From Tritrichomonas musculus (Eukaryota > Parabasalia > Tritrichomonadida > Tritrichomonadidae), in the NCBI GenBank assembly GCA_039105265.1, contig JAPFFF010000058.1:310001-374000 (forward strand): DNA of 64,000 bases, read 5' to 3'. Position numbers and translations under genes: made by a program. The notes beneath the pieces were generated by a model. It searched no databases and was not told where the DNA came from. It was given only the letters and a program-made list of their open reading frames with translations. Shown piece by piece: positions 10,259-21,616 of this stretch (position 1 is its first letter; each line of letters starts with the position of its first letter).

Positions 10259-12595
10259 TTAATCTTCATCAGTTTTTAATGCATCTGAATAATATTTCGA
10301 AAATTTTGTATAATGAGTATTTATATGTTCAATAATTTCTTTTTTCTTTGGATTTTTGATTTTTATATTAAGAAATTTGGGATATTTACTTAATTTCCGA
10401 TTAAATCGTAAAAAGAAACTATTTGTAAACTTTTGATTTGGCATTTCAGACTTAAGAAAATTCATAAATGACGTTTTATTTTTTGAGATAGAGAAACAAA
10501 TTCTTTGTCTAATTGTTTTTGTCTGGTGAGTTCCTAAGGTGATCTTATTTACTGTATAATGCTTTGGTGGTTTCTCATCTGCAAATATTTGTAATTGCTC
10601 AACAAAGTTGAACAATTCATCAAAAGAGTTGTAGTTACAATCTTCAGAATTATTATTCATTGTGTCATAATCATCTTTACATTCATAATCTTCCGCATCT
10701 TCATTCCAAATTTCTTCAGTATTTTCATCTTCTTCCTCTGAATTTTCTTCACAATTTTCACCATATTCTGTATCGTCTTCTTCTGAATTTTGATACAAGT
10801 TATCTATATCAATAAAATCCAAGAATTGAAGGGCAATTTGCTGTGGAGTTGATTGGAAAAGGAGTTCACCATCGTCTTTATCTTCTACAATAACACCAAA
10901 TCCTAGAGATCTCCCTTTTATTTTTTCTAAATCATCGCACTTTTTCAAAAGTATTTCTTGGTTCATCTCTTGTAAAACAGAAATAAATTTCATCAAAGTA
11001 TGCATGTTTTTTGATCTCGATCGAGATCTTCCAAAACAATGTTCTAAGGGACCAGTCATCGTCCTGTCTATGTCCACGTTTTCATACTTGTTGATTATAG
11101 TTAAAACCGAAAAAAGTGTGTTGCAAAATTCGATTAATAAATCTTCTGTATATGGTAAGACATCTATAGAATCATTATATTTTCTTTCATTTAATAAAAT
11201 TTCTTTGTTTTCAACTCTAGATTTAAACTTATCTAATTTTTCTTTATAAAAAGTTAAAAACCACAATGCAGTTTCAAATAAAAAGTTTCTATTCAAAAAG
11301 CCAATGTCTTTTTTTGAATAGGCTGTAATTGACAAAGAAATAGGGAACCAAAAAGCTGATGAGTCATAACGTTTTTTCTCAAATAATTCAATAAAATTAT
11401 TTAAAGAAAAAAGTGTCAAAGGAAGGTTGTCGTGCATTTTTGTTATTTGAGTATCATCAAAAACAATTGAGGGGATATTTTTTAATATTTGTTTGATATT
11501 ATTAATATCGATAAATGTTGAATTTTTGGAAAAATTCATATGAATTTTGTGAGTTAATAACCGATAACGAAGCCTTTTAATAATATGTAAAAAATCGGGA
11601 CTTATCCTTAAAGAAAGTATTCTTCCATAAGGGACAATTCTATATTTAATCAATCTGTTTATGTAACTTTGGAAAAAATTACGATTTAGAATTTTAAAAG
11701 TGTTATCTCCATCAAAAGAAAAGCACACAATTTGAATTCGATATCTTCTTAAAATATTTTTAATTTGATATAATGTTTCAATTATTTTTGAATTAGCTTT
11801 TCCATTTGTATGAGGAATTACATGCAAAGCAATTGATTTATTATTCATTTGAAATGGATTTACCTGATAAACAAATCCAGTACGTATTATATTCTTCCAA
11901 TTTTTTTGAATGAATATTGAAAAAGTTTCAATATTTCTTCGAAAAGAATTGATTTGTTTTTTATCCAACTTTGGATTTTCTAAGAAACCTGACGTTGTTC
12001 CATCAACGTTCACTTGAACGTCAGGCTTAAAAAATAAGGCATCAACAGCCAATGATGCATAGATCTTATTCTGATTTGTAATTGCATTTTCATTTTTATA
12101 ATTTGTGATAATCTGAGGAATTTTATTAATGTCAAGAAGGTCTTGATTAAAATCGGTAAAAAAATTTTTGTGGTATTCTTCAATTTCATTTTGAGATGGT
12201 AAAATTGGACTATATTTTCTTAAAGCATCAAATGCTTCCTTCGACGAGTCAAATATTTCAAGACACATTGTATAAACATCATCATATTTTTGTGTGTCAG
12301 CATTTAAATTACGATGCAAGAATATTTTGCAAATTTTAGATATTATTTTGATAGGAGAATTTTCAATTTCGCCCAAAATTCCATTAAGTAAAACATCATA
12401 TTTCTCAACTAAATCTGTTAAAAAACTAATACGCTTTTGTACATCATCATATAGATCATATAAATCTGTAATAATTGGATTTTGCTCTGATTTTGTAATT
12501 CTAAGGTTGTCCATACTGTTATTAATAAATTTTGCCTTTTGTTCACGCTTTTTCTTTAAAGCATTTCGAGCTTTGTCCAATCTATCATCGAACAT
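10259..12595 (-). CDS. divergent P-element-like transposase, open reading frame intact
   Basis: About 778 aa from the Met at 12595 (MFDDRLDK); an in-frame Met lies 9 codons upstream. It is homologous by eye to the proteins at 17.1-18.9 and 47.4-49.3 kb. Shared landmarks: first acid AVDALFF (about 184), FDGDNT (about 296), a DFLHIIKRLRYRL segment resembling the DPPHLLKNxRN block of P/THAP9 transposases, TKMHDNLPL, and GPLEHCFGRSRSRSK (Glu about 518), the P-type final acid block. An acidic stretch of mostly Glu/Asp/Asn follows at about 600-680. Its C-terminus differs from the Myb-like end of the other two. The frame is unbroken and sits between near-identical arms, so it may be recently active. 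Confidence 0.7.
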   Translation of the reverse strand: MFDDRLDKARNALKKKREQKAKFINNSMDNLRITKSEQNPIITDLYDLYDDVQKRISFLTDLVEKYDVLLNGILGEIENSPIKIISKICKIFLHRNLNADTQKYDDVYTMCLEIFDSSKEAFDALRKYSPILPSQNEIEEYHKNFFTDFNQDLLDINKIPQIITNYKNENAITNQNKIYASLAVDALFFKPDVQVNVDGTTSGFLENPKLDKKQINSFRRNIETFSIFIQKNWKNIIRTGFVYQVNPFQMNNKSIALHVIPHTNGKANSKIIETLYQIKNILRRYRIQIVCFSFDGDNTFKILNRNFFQSYINRLIKYRIVPYGRILSLRISPDFLHIIKRLRYRLLTHKIHMNFSKNSTFIDINNIKQILKNIPSIVFDDTQITKMHDNLPLTLFSLNNFIELFEKKRYDSSAFWFPISLSITAYSKKDIGFLNRNFLFETALWFLTFYKEKLDKFKSRVENKEILLNERKYNDSIDVLPYTEDLLIEFCNTLFSVLTIINKYENVDIDRTMTGPLEHCFGRSRSRSKNMHTLMKFISVLQEMNQEILLKKCDDLEKIKGRSLGFGVIVEDKDDGELLFQSTPQQIALQFLDFIDIDNLYQNSEEDDTEYGENCEENSEEEDENTEEIWNEDAEDYECKDDYDTMNNNSEDCNYNSFDELFNFVEQLQIFADEKPPKHYTVNKITLGTHQTKTIRQRICFSISKNKTSFMNFLKSEMPNQKFTNSFFLRFNRKLSKYPKFLNIKIKNPKKKEIIEHINTHYTKFSKYYSDALKTDED

Positions 12596-12781
12596 TTTGA
12601 TATATATGTATAAAATGATCATTTAATTTATGATTATCTTGAAATCTGTAAGTCAAATCATTAAAAAAATAAAAATTTATATAAATATAAATTTATATTA
12701 TTTCTTAAAACATTTAATTTGAAAAATAGCAGGGTCAATTTTTTGATATAATGATATCAATTGCATAGTCACAAAAAAACG

Positions 12782-13250
12782 AATTATTATTTCAATGAGT
12801 TAATTGAAATAAACTGATAATTATATAGAAAAATTGAATAAAAGACGTTAAAGGTATATCATTTTTTATTCAATAAATTGCTTTTAACTTTATGTAGTTG
12901 ACATTTTTCTAAATAATAATAAATAAATCAGATACCTCATACTTCAATATATTAAATCGAATAAAATTTAGAGATAGGGGCAATTCTTATCACTGATAAA
13001 AATGACAATCTTTTCAAGTATTTTCAAAAAAACAAAAATATCTCAAAAAAATATTTGGAATTTTCCCAATAAATTATATATTTATAATATACTCCTAATA
13101 TTAATATTTTTTAGTTTGGTTAAATTCGAATATTATAAAAAAAAGCTAATAATTGATCAAATTTGAAGAATCGATTTCTAAAAAACTGTAAGTTGAAATA
13201 GCTCAAAAACATAGGTATGTATTGTATACATGCAGAACTATATTATATTT
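12782..13250 (-). repeat. right inner inverted arm of P-like element
   Basis: Partner of 9698-10163. It starts about 190 bp upstream of the transposase start codon, so the arm or the spacer must carry the promoter. Confidence 0.8.
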
Positions 13251-13967
13251 AAAGGATATGAAAAAAAACAGGCGGGTTTATTTTTCAACCTATTCTATTT
13301 ATAAATAAATCTTATAATTTCTGCACTTTTTATGAGATTTTTAAAATTCCGCCAATGCTTTTTTAATTCAAAAAAATTCTGAAAAAAATTCACTTTTTCA
13401 AGAAAAAAATCTTGGTTTTTTAGTGGTCTAACAAAAGTGCCATCTTGGTCTAAAAAACCAATTTTTTGTTATTTGAATACTTTACAATCACTTTTAATAG
13501 CTTTACATGGTTCAAAGGAGACCGTTTGATTGGTCTAAATCTTTTCCAACTAAAAAGCATTATAAGTATACAAATTTTTGAATATCAATCCAAAATAGAA
13601 ATAAAAAAATAAGTATAGCAAGTTTTACTTTAGTTTTTAAAAAAATATTATATCTGCATTGTATATTTCATAAAAAAACATATTTATTAAAAAAGTTTAT
13701 AAAATTTCAAAATTTTTAAAATTTTTTTTTAAAATTTTGATATATTTTCTCTCAAAAAAAAAGACCATGTTTTTTATTCTTTGGTCTAAAAATGAAGCCC
13801 TAAAATAAACAAATAAACTATAAAATATATGCATAAAATGAGTTCTTTTTTGAGATATTAATAAAAATAAATTGACAAGGTTTGTTAGGTCCACACCAAG
13901 TCCCCAGTCCACAAAAAGTCCATGAAAAGTGCATTTGTCCCGGACTTTTAACAAGTCTAGTGCATGC

Positions 13968-15254
13968 GGTCATCCTTTATTTGGTAAAAATATAAAATTA
14001 ATATATAAATACCCTTTTCCCACATAAATTCGCACAAGGGTAATTTTAAAAGAATAAAAGGGTAATTTTTTTTAAACCTAGTTTATAATTAGCATAAATG
14101 TATAATAGTATTTGGATTTTAAATTCAATATAAAGAGATTGTGCATTGAAATTTAATGAATGAAGACATAATTAAATATCACGAAAATCGAGGTTAACGA
14201 ATTTCGATGAAAATTTGTACAATCATTCTTTAATAAGGATATATAAACATAAGAGATCGGCGAAAAAGGAATTTCCATATTTACAAAACTTTTTCATATC
14301 ATTATGATCCATATGTTTTAAAAATCCATTTTTTTTCGAAAAGAAAAAGGTTTGTCTGTAAAAACATTTTTCTGTAAAAACATTTTTTCGTTTAAAAAAT
14401 TTGTTTTCTTTTTAAAATGAAAAATACTTCTTAAAATGATCTTTTTTTTGCGAAATAATTTTCTTTTTTCAAAACACCAAGTCTTTTTTATATGAACAAT
14501 TGTTTTTAATATAGATTTTCTTTTAAAAAAAACAAGATCTTATAAATATATTATTTGATTTTGATTTTTGAATACGTTATTTATTCATATTAAAAAAAAA
14601 ACGTTATAATTGGTGGAAAAAACTACATTTTGAGGACAAAACTATTATTTTCATTCCCGATTTAAACTGTCTGCATCAAAAGCATCATTTAACAAGATTG
14701 GAAAGTGCCTCACAGCTTAATGAAGCAAATGATATTTTCTATATCATTAGAATGCTTCAAATTTTGAATATAGTTTGATCATAAGCAATGATTACGAGTA
14801 CTTTATAATTTATACATAAAATATCATTCTTTATGATTTGAATAATATCTAAATATATGTTTTTATTAAATAATTCTTTGAAATTCTTGTTAACTAAATT
14901 TTTTCTATCAATTTATATTTCGAAAGGAATTTTTGATTTTAATTAAATTTTTTATTTGAAATGATCGAAACTTATTGATATGATTTTACTTTTTGCACAC
15001 ACAAAAGCTTTTCGCAAAGAAGCTTTTTTTTTATAAAAAAAAAAATATTCAAAAATAAACCTTTTTATAAAAAAGTCACTTTTTTTTAAAAAAACAATTT
15101 TTTTCGAAAAAGTGTATGCTTTCAGATATAACTTATTCACATCAAAATAAATATGTTTGATAAATATAATTCTTTATTTTCAAAAAGGAAATCCCTTTTT
15201 CTCCGAGCTCTATTGTTTTATTATTATTAATTCAATTAATTCAATTAGATTTTT
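13968..15254. other. gene-free AT-rich stretch
   Basis: Between the nested transposons and the first minisatellite unit. It holds homopurine/homopyrimidine runs and repeated short words such as CTGTAAAAACATTTTT (twice near 14355). Short ORFs here have no recognisable product. Confidence 0.5.
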
Positions 15255-16901
15255 TTTTAATCAGTCCTCAGCCAAGGAGCAACTCAGCCAAGAAACAAAT
15301 CAGGCAAGATACAAATCAGGCAAGATACTACTCAGTCAAGGAGCAACTCAGCCAAGAAACAACTTACCCAAGGAACAACTCAGCAAAGTATCAACTTAGC
15401 CAAGGAGCAACTCAGCAAATGAACAACTCAGCCAAGATACTACTCACCCAAGGAGCAACTCAGACAAGAAACAACTCAGCCAAGAAACAACTCAGCCAAG
15501 GAGCAACTCAGCCAAGAAACAACTCAGCAAAGAAACAACTTAGCAAATGAACAACTCAGCCAAAAAACAACTTACCCAAGGAGCAACTCAGCCAAGAAAT
15601 AACTTAGCAAATGAACAACTCAGCCAAGAAAAAATCAGCCAAGGAGCAACTCAGCCAAGGAGCAACTCAGCAAAGAAACAACTTAGCAAATGAACAACTC
15701 AGCCAGGGAGCAACTCAGCAAAGGAACAACTCAGCCAAGAAAAAACTCAACCAAGAAACAACTCAACCAAGAATCAACTCAGCATAAAAGCAACTCATCA
15801 CCGGAATGCTACACTTATTGGTGATGAATAAGAAAGATTGGATAAGATAAAATGCTACACATATCGGTTTTTTTAATAAAGAGAATTTTTTTTAACTCAA
15901 ATCTTTTTTTTTTAATAATAATAATAATATTATTAAAAGGGAATAGATGAAATTGGATAAAAAAGAAGAGAATAAGAGAGATTGGATAAGATAAAAGAGA
16001 ATAAGAAAGATTAAATGAGATAGAAGAGAATATGAGAGATTCGATAAGATAGAAGAGAATGAGAATAAGAAAGATTGAATAAGATAAAAGAGAATAAGAA
16101 AGATTGGATGAAATAGAAGAGAATAAATGAGATTGGATAAAATAAAAGAGAATAAGAAAGTTTAGATGAAATAGGAGAGAATAGGTGATATTGGATGAGA
16201 AAGATTAAATGAGAGAGAAGAGAATAAGTGAGATTAGATAAGGTAAATGAGATTGGATGAGAAAGATTAAATGAGATAGAAGGGAATAAGTGAGATTAGA
16301 TAAGATAAATGAGAATATGAAATAGAAGAGAATAGAAGAGAATGGATATGAAAGATTAGGATAAGAGAGATTGGGTGAGATGAAAAAGAATAAGAGAAAT
16401 TAGATAAGAAAAATGAGAATAAGTTAAATTAGATGATATAGAAGAGAATAGAAAAGACTAATTGAAAAAGATAAGAATAAGAAATATTAAATTATAAAGA
16501 TGAAAATAAAGAAGAATAAATGAGAATAGATTGGATTGAATGAGAAAGATGAGAATAAAAAAGATTAGATGAAAAAGATGATAATACAGGAGATGCGATG
16601 GAATAAATGAGATTGAAGGGAATAAATAAGATTTAATGAGAATAATAAGATTGGAAGAGATAGATGAGAATATATAAGATTAAATGAAAAAATAAAAACA
16701 AGAGAATAAATGATATTGAATGAGAAAGAGGAGATTAGACAAAGTTTGGCAAGAATAAATGAGGATAAACTCTTCGAAGAGTTTATCCTCATCGAATTTT
16801 CTTTATTAAAAAAATGTTTTTGATTTGGAAAATAGAAAAAATCAATTTTTAAGGTAAAAGACACTTTTTGAGCTTCGCTCAAAAAGTGGCGTTCTAGTTA
16901 T
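15255..16901. repeat. composite repeat unit, copy 1 (16-bp minisatellite plus purine-rich array plus terminal hairpins)
   Basis: Two blocks. About 15275-15795 is a degenerate 16-bp tandem repeat (ACTCAGCCAAGGAGCA type). About 15950-16770 is a purine-rich array of 20-30 bp units (AGAGAATAAGAAAGATTGGAT type). It ends with a 30-bp perfect palindrome at 16771-16800, then a hairpin CACTTTTTGAG-CTTCG-CTCAAAAAGTG (16862-16888), then GCGTTCTAG. The same order of parts recurs at 26270-29359. No gene is credible in it. Confidence 0.85.
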
Positions 16902-17059
16902 AAATAAATAAATATCAAATATATGAGAATAATTCCTTGGTCGCGTTAAGCTAAATTTTAATTCTATTCATGAAAAAATTTGAAAAATTTTGTAATAAAA
17001 AACAAAAAAAATTATATTCCTTTTTATATTAACTTTTTGAATTGACTTTGAATTATAAA

Positions 17060-18950
17060 ATGAAAGAATTCCAATATAGTGAATCTCCACGTTCTTCACC
17101 ATCCCCTGAATTCAACTTTAAACAGGAAGAATTTCAAAAACGCATAAAACAGATTCAAAAGCAATCAACTCAAATTCATATATCTGATGAATTACAAAAA
17201 CAATCTCGAAAACATCCAAATACTAGGCGATATTCGCATTGATTATTAACAATTTGCTTAAGAATTTTTTTTGCTTCGGCAACCGCTTATGCTATTTTTG
17301 CATATTTCTTCCCAGTTCCATGTATTCGTACAATGTTTATATCATCAGAAAGATCTTCTAAACGGATTTCAAAAATATTTAACAGATATAGATAAAGCTT
17401 CTGAAATAGCAATTGAATACTCAAAAAATTGGTCTTATAATGAACCAGTTATTTTGGCCGTTGACGCTTGCTCGTTGAATCCAGCTGTTTCTCTTTTTTC
17501 AAATGGAAGCATAACTGGGCTCATACATGAATATCAGATGGATAAAGAATTGCTTTCACAAGCTAGCACAACTATTTCGGTATTTGAAAAGTGGATTTCA
17601 AATCATAGCAAAACAATTGTTGATTCTTATTTTGTTTTCCAAGTTCAACCACTTAGACCAAATCTTAATTCATTTATCTTACATATTGAACCATCAAAAG
17701 GAGGAAATGCAAATAATCAAACTCTTTTTATACTTAAAAAATTGGCAAAAATATTGCAAAAGGTAAAAATTACTGTAGTTTCTTTTAGTTCAGATGGAGA
17801 TGATTTTGCATCTGCTTCACATGATAATAATATAAAAAAGCATTATAAAAAATTTCAATATAACTGTTCACCTAATACTACTGAACCGCTTTTTTTATCG
17901 GACCCATTGCACATTTTCAAAAGAGTACGTTATCATTTCATTCCTATTATAACAGAACAAAATCAAATAAGATCTATATTGAATCTACCTGCAATTGTTT
18001 TTCGCAACGACCGGGCATCCAAAATGCACGACAAATTACCGTTGCTATTTTTTCAGTTAAAAAACTATGAAACTTTAAATAATTATAAGTTCTACAATTA
18101 TTCTATTTTCATTTTACCTTATTGTTTACTTCTTTCTTTCTTATCTTATGACATTTCTTATGAAACAAGATTATTGTTTTTAAATATGGCACGAATACTA
18201 ATTGAAAAAGTACATTTCCCATTTCACTTCACATATTTTCAAAATCAAATAAATTTTACGCCAAATATTATTCGAGATTTTTTATCAACGGTTTTGAGAC
18301 TATTAGATATATTAAATTTATCTAATTTGTCAGATATTCATTTAAACCGCTTAGGAACAAACCCACTTGAACACGCAATTGGTATCATTAGAATACGAAG
18401 TAAGGATCATCATAACAGTGAACGATTTATTAAAGAGGCTGGCAAAATTAATGCATTAATTAATTTGAATGAGGAATTAATTTTAGAGAATATTAAAAAC
18501 AGAGATTTAAAATCCGGCAAAGTTATTTCAATTCCTCAAAAAAATAAATATGATGATTTGAAAGCTAAAATATACGTTGATTCATTATATCAAGAAATAA
18601 TAAATGGCAACTGTGATAAAAAGTGTAATGAAATTCATTCTTTATTCAATGAAGTAATTAATGGCACAATTGGAACTACCAAAAAATGTTATTTGTTAAG
18701 TAGTAAAGACATAATGCTGGCTCCAAACTCAAATATATTAATTGAAAAAAGACAAAATGCAGCAAATGAATTAAGTCCAAAATGTAATTGGAATAACCAA
18801 GAAGTATCTTTATTATTAAAATTAAATAGAGATTTAAATTGAAATATTAGTCTTATCAGTGAATATTTTCCCAAAAGAACCATCAACTCTATTAAAAAAA
18901 AGCTATACACCATAAAAAAAACTAAAAACCCAAAATTAATCATCAATTAA
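17060..18950 (+). pseudogene. P-element-like transposase, broken copy
   Basis: Aligns by eye along its length with the intact protein at 47414-49273. The N-terminus (MKEFQYSES) is followed by RRYSH, then the frame meets a TGA at 17240-17242. The conserved LRIFFASATAY...PVPCIRTMF block (a P/THAP9-type helix-turn-helix region) lies beyond it in the same frame. A frameshift near 17350 moves to the frame that runs to 18842. That frame carries VDACSLNP (first acid), SSDGDDF, SDPLHIFKRVRYH and NPLEHAIGIIRIRSK (final Glu). A TGA at 18840-18842 then interrupts the C-terminal Myb/SANT-like domain, which continues in frame to TAA at 18950 (YFPKRTINSIKKKL). That makes three lesions, so it is dead. It lies directly next to composite repeat copy 1. 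Confidence 0.8.
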
Positions 18951-18990
18951 TTAAATAAAAAAAATCATAATTTTTTATTTTTAACAATGC

Positions 18991-19942
18991 TCAAAAAGTG
19001 TCTAGAAGCATTTATTTTTTCTCAGAAAAATTCAAAATTTTATTTTTTAAAGTTCAAATGCAAAGAGGATTTACTTCTGAAACAGGAAAAGCAGCTAGGA
19101 GAAAAAGAACAGAAAATGAAACAAACGACGAAATTGGTTCATTAAAAAAAACAAATTAATATGTCAAGAGCAAAAAAAAAAAAAAACGATAACAAGCAAA
19201 AATATCAGCAAACTTTAGAAGAATTGAATGATTTTAAAAAAGCAAATCAAAAATTAGAATCATTACATTCTGAATATCCATATTTGTTTCTTCACATACG
19301 AAGTTTAAACCTTGATGAAGAAAATGATAATTAAATATATGGAAATCGTTTTAAACATGACATATCGATTGAATCCATTCAAAAACTTGCGTTGTTATTT
19401 TTAAAAGATGACGAAGAGGAAGAAGAAAAAAGATAGTAACTGAAAACAATTGATGAAACAAAAGATGATCCACTTAATTATATTTTATATTCGTATACTG
19501 ACAAGGAAAAAAGTTATAATTCGACAACATGTCTAAGATACAATTCAACATCAGGTTTTACAAGCTTAAATCGAATTGTATCTGGGAATACAATATAAAA
19601 AATAATTAATAATTTTTTTATAATATTTTAAAATATTATTTTTATTAATATTATTAGTTTTAGTTTTAGTTTTTGTAATATTTTTATAAATAAATAAAAT
19701 GGTCATTTTAAAAAAAGTTATGGTCAATTAAAACGGTTTCTGAGATGCAATTTCTCTTTGATGTCTAAGATCCACTTAATTTATATTCGTATACTGACAA
19801 GGAAAAAAAAGTTATAATTCGACGGAGATATGGCCAAACACTATAAGCATCTTGAAAGAAGACACCAAAGAGAATTTGCACCCCTTCCAGTGTACCATCA
19901 GTTGCCACCGAAAAGATAATTTCCGACAAGAATGATGACTTC
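18991..19942. other. gene-free stretch with decayed transposon sequence
   Basis: Begins with TCAAAAAGTGTCTAG, an inverted partner of AGACACTTTTTGA at 16860. A Lys-rich coil-like ORF scrap (about 19160-19335) is broken by a long A-run. A 25-bp word, ATTCGTATACTGACAAGG and what follows, occurs twice (about 19486 and 19784). This may be leftover 5' sequence of the Harbinger-like element. Confidence 0.45.
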
Positions 19943-20874
19943 ATGAAAGTATTAACGAACTTTAGTATAGAATTTACAGAACTTTATGAAGTTGTCAGTT
20001 CCATCATTTCTAAAGGTTCACGTAAAAAAGCTACACTTTCTCCAATGACAGCATTCCTCATTACACTTCGTCATTTAAAGCACAATGAAGATTGGAGGAA
20101 AATCGCTGTCAGTTTTGATATCAATTATTCATATGCGTACAAAAAGATGAAAGAAATCATCAGCATTTGCCACGAGACTTTGTCGGAACGATTCATTAAG
20201 TTGATTGGAGTTTCCCAAAGAATCCAACAATACAACCAGAGATACCTTGACTGGCCAGCTTTACTCGGTTCCGTTGATGCAACTGTTCAGTCGATTTCAA
20301 GGCCACATGATAACCAAGATATGTACTATTCTGGGAAACACAAAGCTCATGTTATTAAAGTCCAAGCCTTTGTCTCACCAGTCTGACTTTTAATCCATTT
20401 CTCAAAGGCAGTTCCAGGCGCAATGCACGATTTCAAACTTCTTCAAGATGGGAGCAATCTGATTGATGAGGTTCTAAATGAAAACAAACTTGTTCAACAA
20501 TTATTAGGATGTGATGCCACTGTTCTCGGAGATGCTGGCTACCAAGGTCTTGCTAACCTACTTCCTGGAGGAATTACACCAAGAAAGAAACCACGTGGAG
20601 GTGAATTAAGTGAAGATGATATTCAATACAACAAATCCATTGCTCACAGGCACATTATTGTTGAAAATTGGTTCGCCAGATTGAAGACTTTATAGGCGAA
20701 AATGAGTCAGAAATTTGAAACAAAAAAAGAGCCAAACTTTCTAAATAATTATGAGAATTATTGGACTTTTTGCCCCGCTCTAACAAATTACCACATTTCC
20801 AAGCATCCATTGAGAAAATTTGAAAATGGAGTCGTGGATGATAGCAATAATACTGATGAAACAGATTCGGATTA
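19943..20874 (+). pseudogene. PIF/Harbinger (IS5-like, DDE_Tnp_4) transposase, broken
   Basis: One continuous frame of about 310 codons interrupted by TGA at 20384-20386 and TAG at 20693-20695. Catalytic landmarks are in order: GSVDATVQSI with the following YYSGKHKAHVIKVQ (D1), VLGDAGYQGL (D2) and RHIIVENWFARLKTL (E). These are typical of the DDE_Tnp_4 family used by PIF/Harbinger elements. The N-terminal 70 residues include a helix-turn-helix-like stretch (AVSFDINYSYAYKKMKEI). After the second stop the frame stays open for about 60 codons to an acidic tail ending at TAA 20874. Codon use is less AT-extreme than nearby DNA. No convincing terminal repeats were found. Confidence 0.85.
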
Positions 20875-21361
20875 AATCATTTAATCTGAAAAAAAAATGT
20901 TAGTTATAATTGAAATAAACATTTTAAGGGTCTGCTTTCCAAATTGAATTAAAAAATTCATTGAGTTCTCACAAATATATAATTATATAAAAAATGGATA
21001 TTCATTAATCATTAATGTTAAATATTAATCTTAAGTTCATTATGATCAGAAATGCCACACTATAGACTTAGTTACATTTTTTTTTTTTTTTACTTCATTA
21101 TATCGATGTTTTCAATAATAAAATTATTTACCAAAATATCTCTAAAAAAATTCTCTATATTACATTTCTTTATCAAATATTAATATTTTTTTTACTTCTA
21201 CACATAAAATAATTTATCTCAATATTCAATTACACCAATAGTAATTTATTATTCTAAAAATAAGACATCCAATGACTTATTATTGAGTGAAATATAATAA
21301 ATTGAAAAATGAAAATAAGACATTCAATGACATATTATAGAGTGATAGTAGACTCTTAATT
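20875..21361. other. gene-free, with an isolated TTAA-type MITE end
   Basis: At 20924-20927 TTAA is followed by GGGTCTGCTTTCCAAATTGA, which resembles the left end of the TTAA-flanked MITE at 22698 over its first 60 bp. No matching right end was found. The rest is AT-rich. Confidence 0.45.
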
Positions 21362-21616
21362 TTGCTTATTGATAAGGATTATTATTGCGATGTATCTCTC
21401 GAATCGGTAAGAATTCCATTTGATTTAGAAGTAAATCCTGAAATTCTTTTAGGACTAAAGTTATACAAATTCAAATGTGCCTTACTTCATTGTGGAAGCA
21501 AACTAAGTGGATATTTTAAGGTTATAATAAAATATCAAAACAATTTTTATAATTATAGTGACGCCATAATTGGAAATTTTTTATTTTCATATATCAACGA
21601 AGGTTATGTTTTATAA
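21362..21616 (+). pseudogene. possible ubiquitin-specific protease C-terminal fragment
   Basis: An 84-codon ORF. The segment KFKCALLHCGSKLSGYFKVIIK followed by NNFYNYSDAIIGNFL resembles the C-terminal His box of ubiquitin-specific proteases (usually L-x-x-V-x-x-H-x-G-x-x-x-x-G-H-Y, then W-x-x-F-N-D). The catalytic His position of the GHY motif reads Tyr-Phe here (SGYF), and no protease N-terminus is present. If the call is right, it is a dead gene scrap. It could also be chance coding-like sequence. Confidence 0.35.

Larger units (their letters stand above)
8171..13800 (-). mobile_element. P-element-like DNA transposon with long inverted arms
   Basis: Ends are GGCCTTCATTTTTAGACC and GGTCTAAAAATGAAGCCC. 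It sits inside the TAGACTTG MITE, flanked by TTA and TA, so the target duplication is short (TA is possible). Inverted arms run inward: the inner 465 bp or so (9698-10163 against 12782-13250) look almost identical, whereas the outer arms (8171-8438 against 13250-13800) are recognisable but much diverged and unequal in length. One transposase gene lies between the arms. The left arm is interrupted by a 1.26-kb mariner-like element. Confidence 0.75.
5662..13959. mobile_element. TAGACTTG MITE split by two later insertions
   Basis: The left end TAGACTTGTTAAAGTCC (5662) and right end GGACTTTTAACAAGTCTA (to 13959) form terminal inverted repeats. Flanking 8-mers GTGCATTC (5654-5661) and GTGCATGC (13960-13967) look like a target duplication with one mismatch. 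An uninterrupted 596-bp relative lies at 24019-24614. Against that copy, this element's own sequence is only 5662-5865, 8125-8170 and 13801-13959. The gaps are filled by the MULE (5866-8124) and the P-like transposon (8171-13800). The original element was therefore about 0.5-0.6 kb and non-coding. An 8-bp duplication fits hAT or MULE mobilisation. Confidence 0.85.

Noticed and set aside
13697-13954. 85-codon minus-strand ORF, and similar ones at 24288-24533 and 24455-24670
   Set aside because: They lie in MITE right ends, and their similarity to each other is that of the repeat.
15275-15795. CRISPR-like array
   Set aside because: Units are contiguous 16-bp repeats without unique spacers, in a eukaryotic genome.
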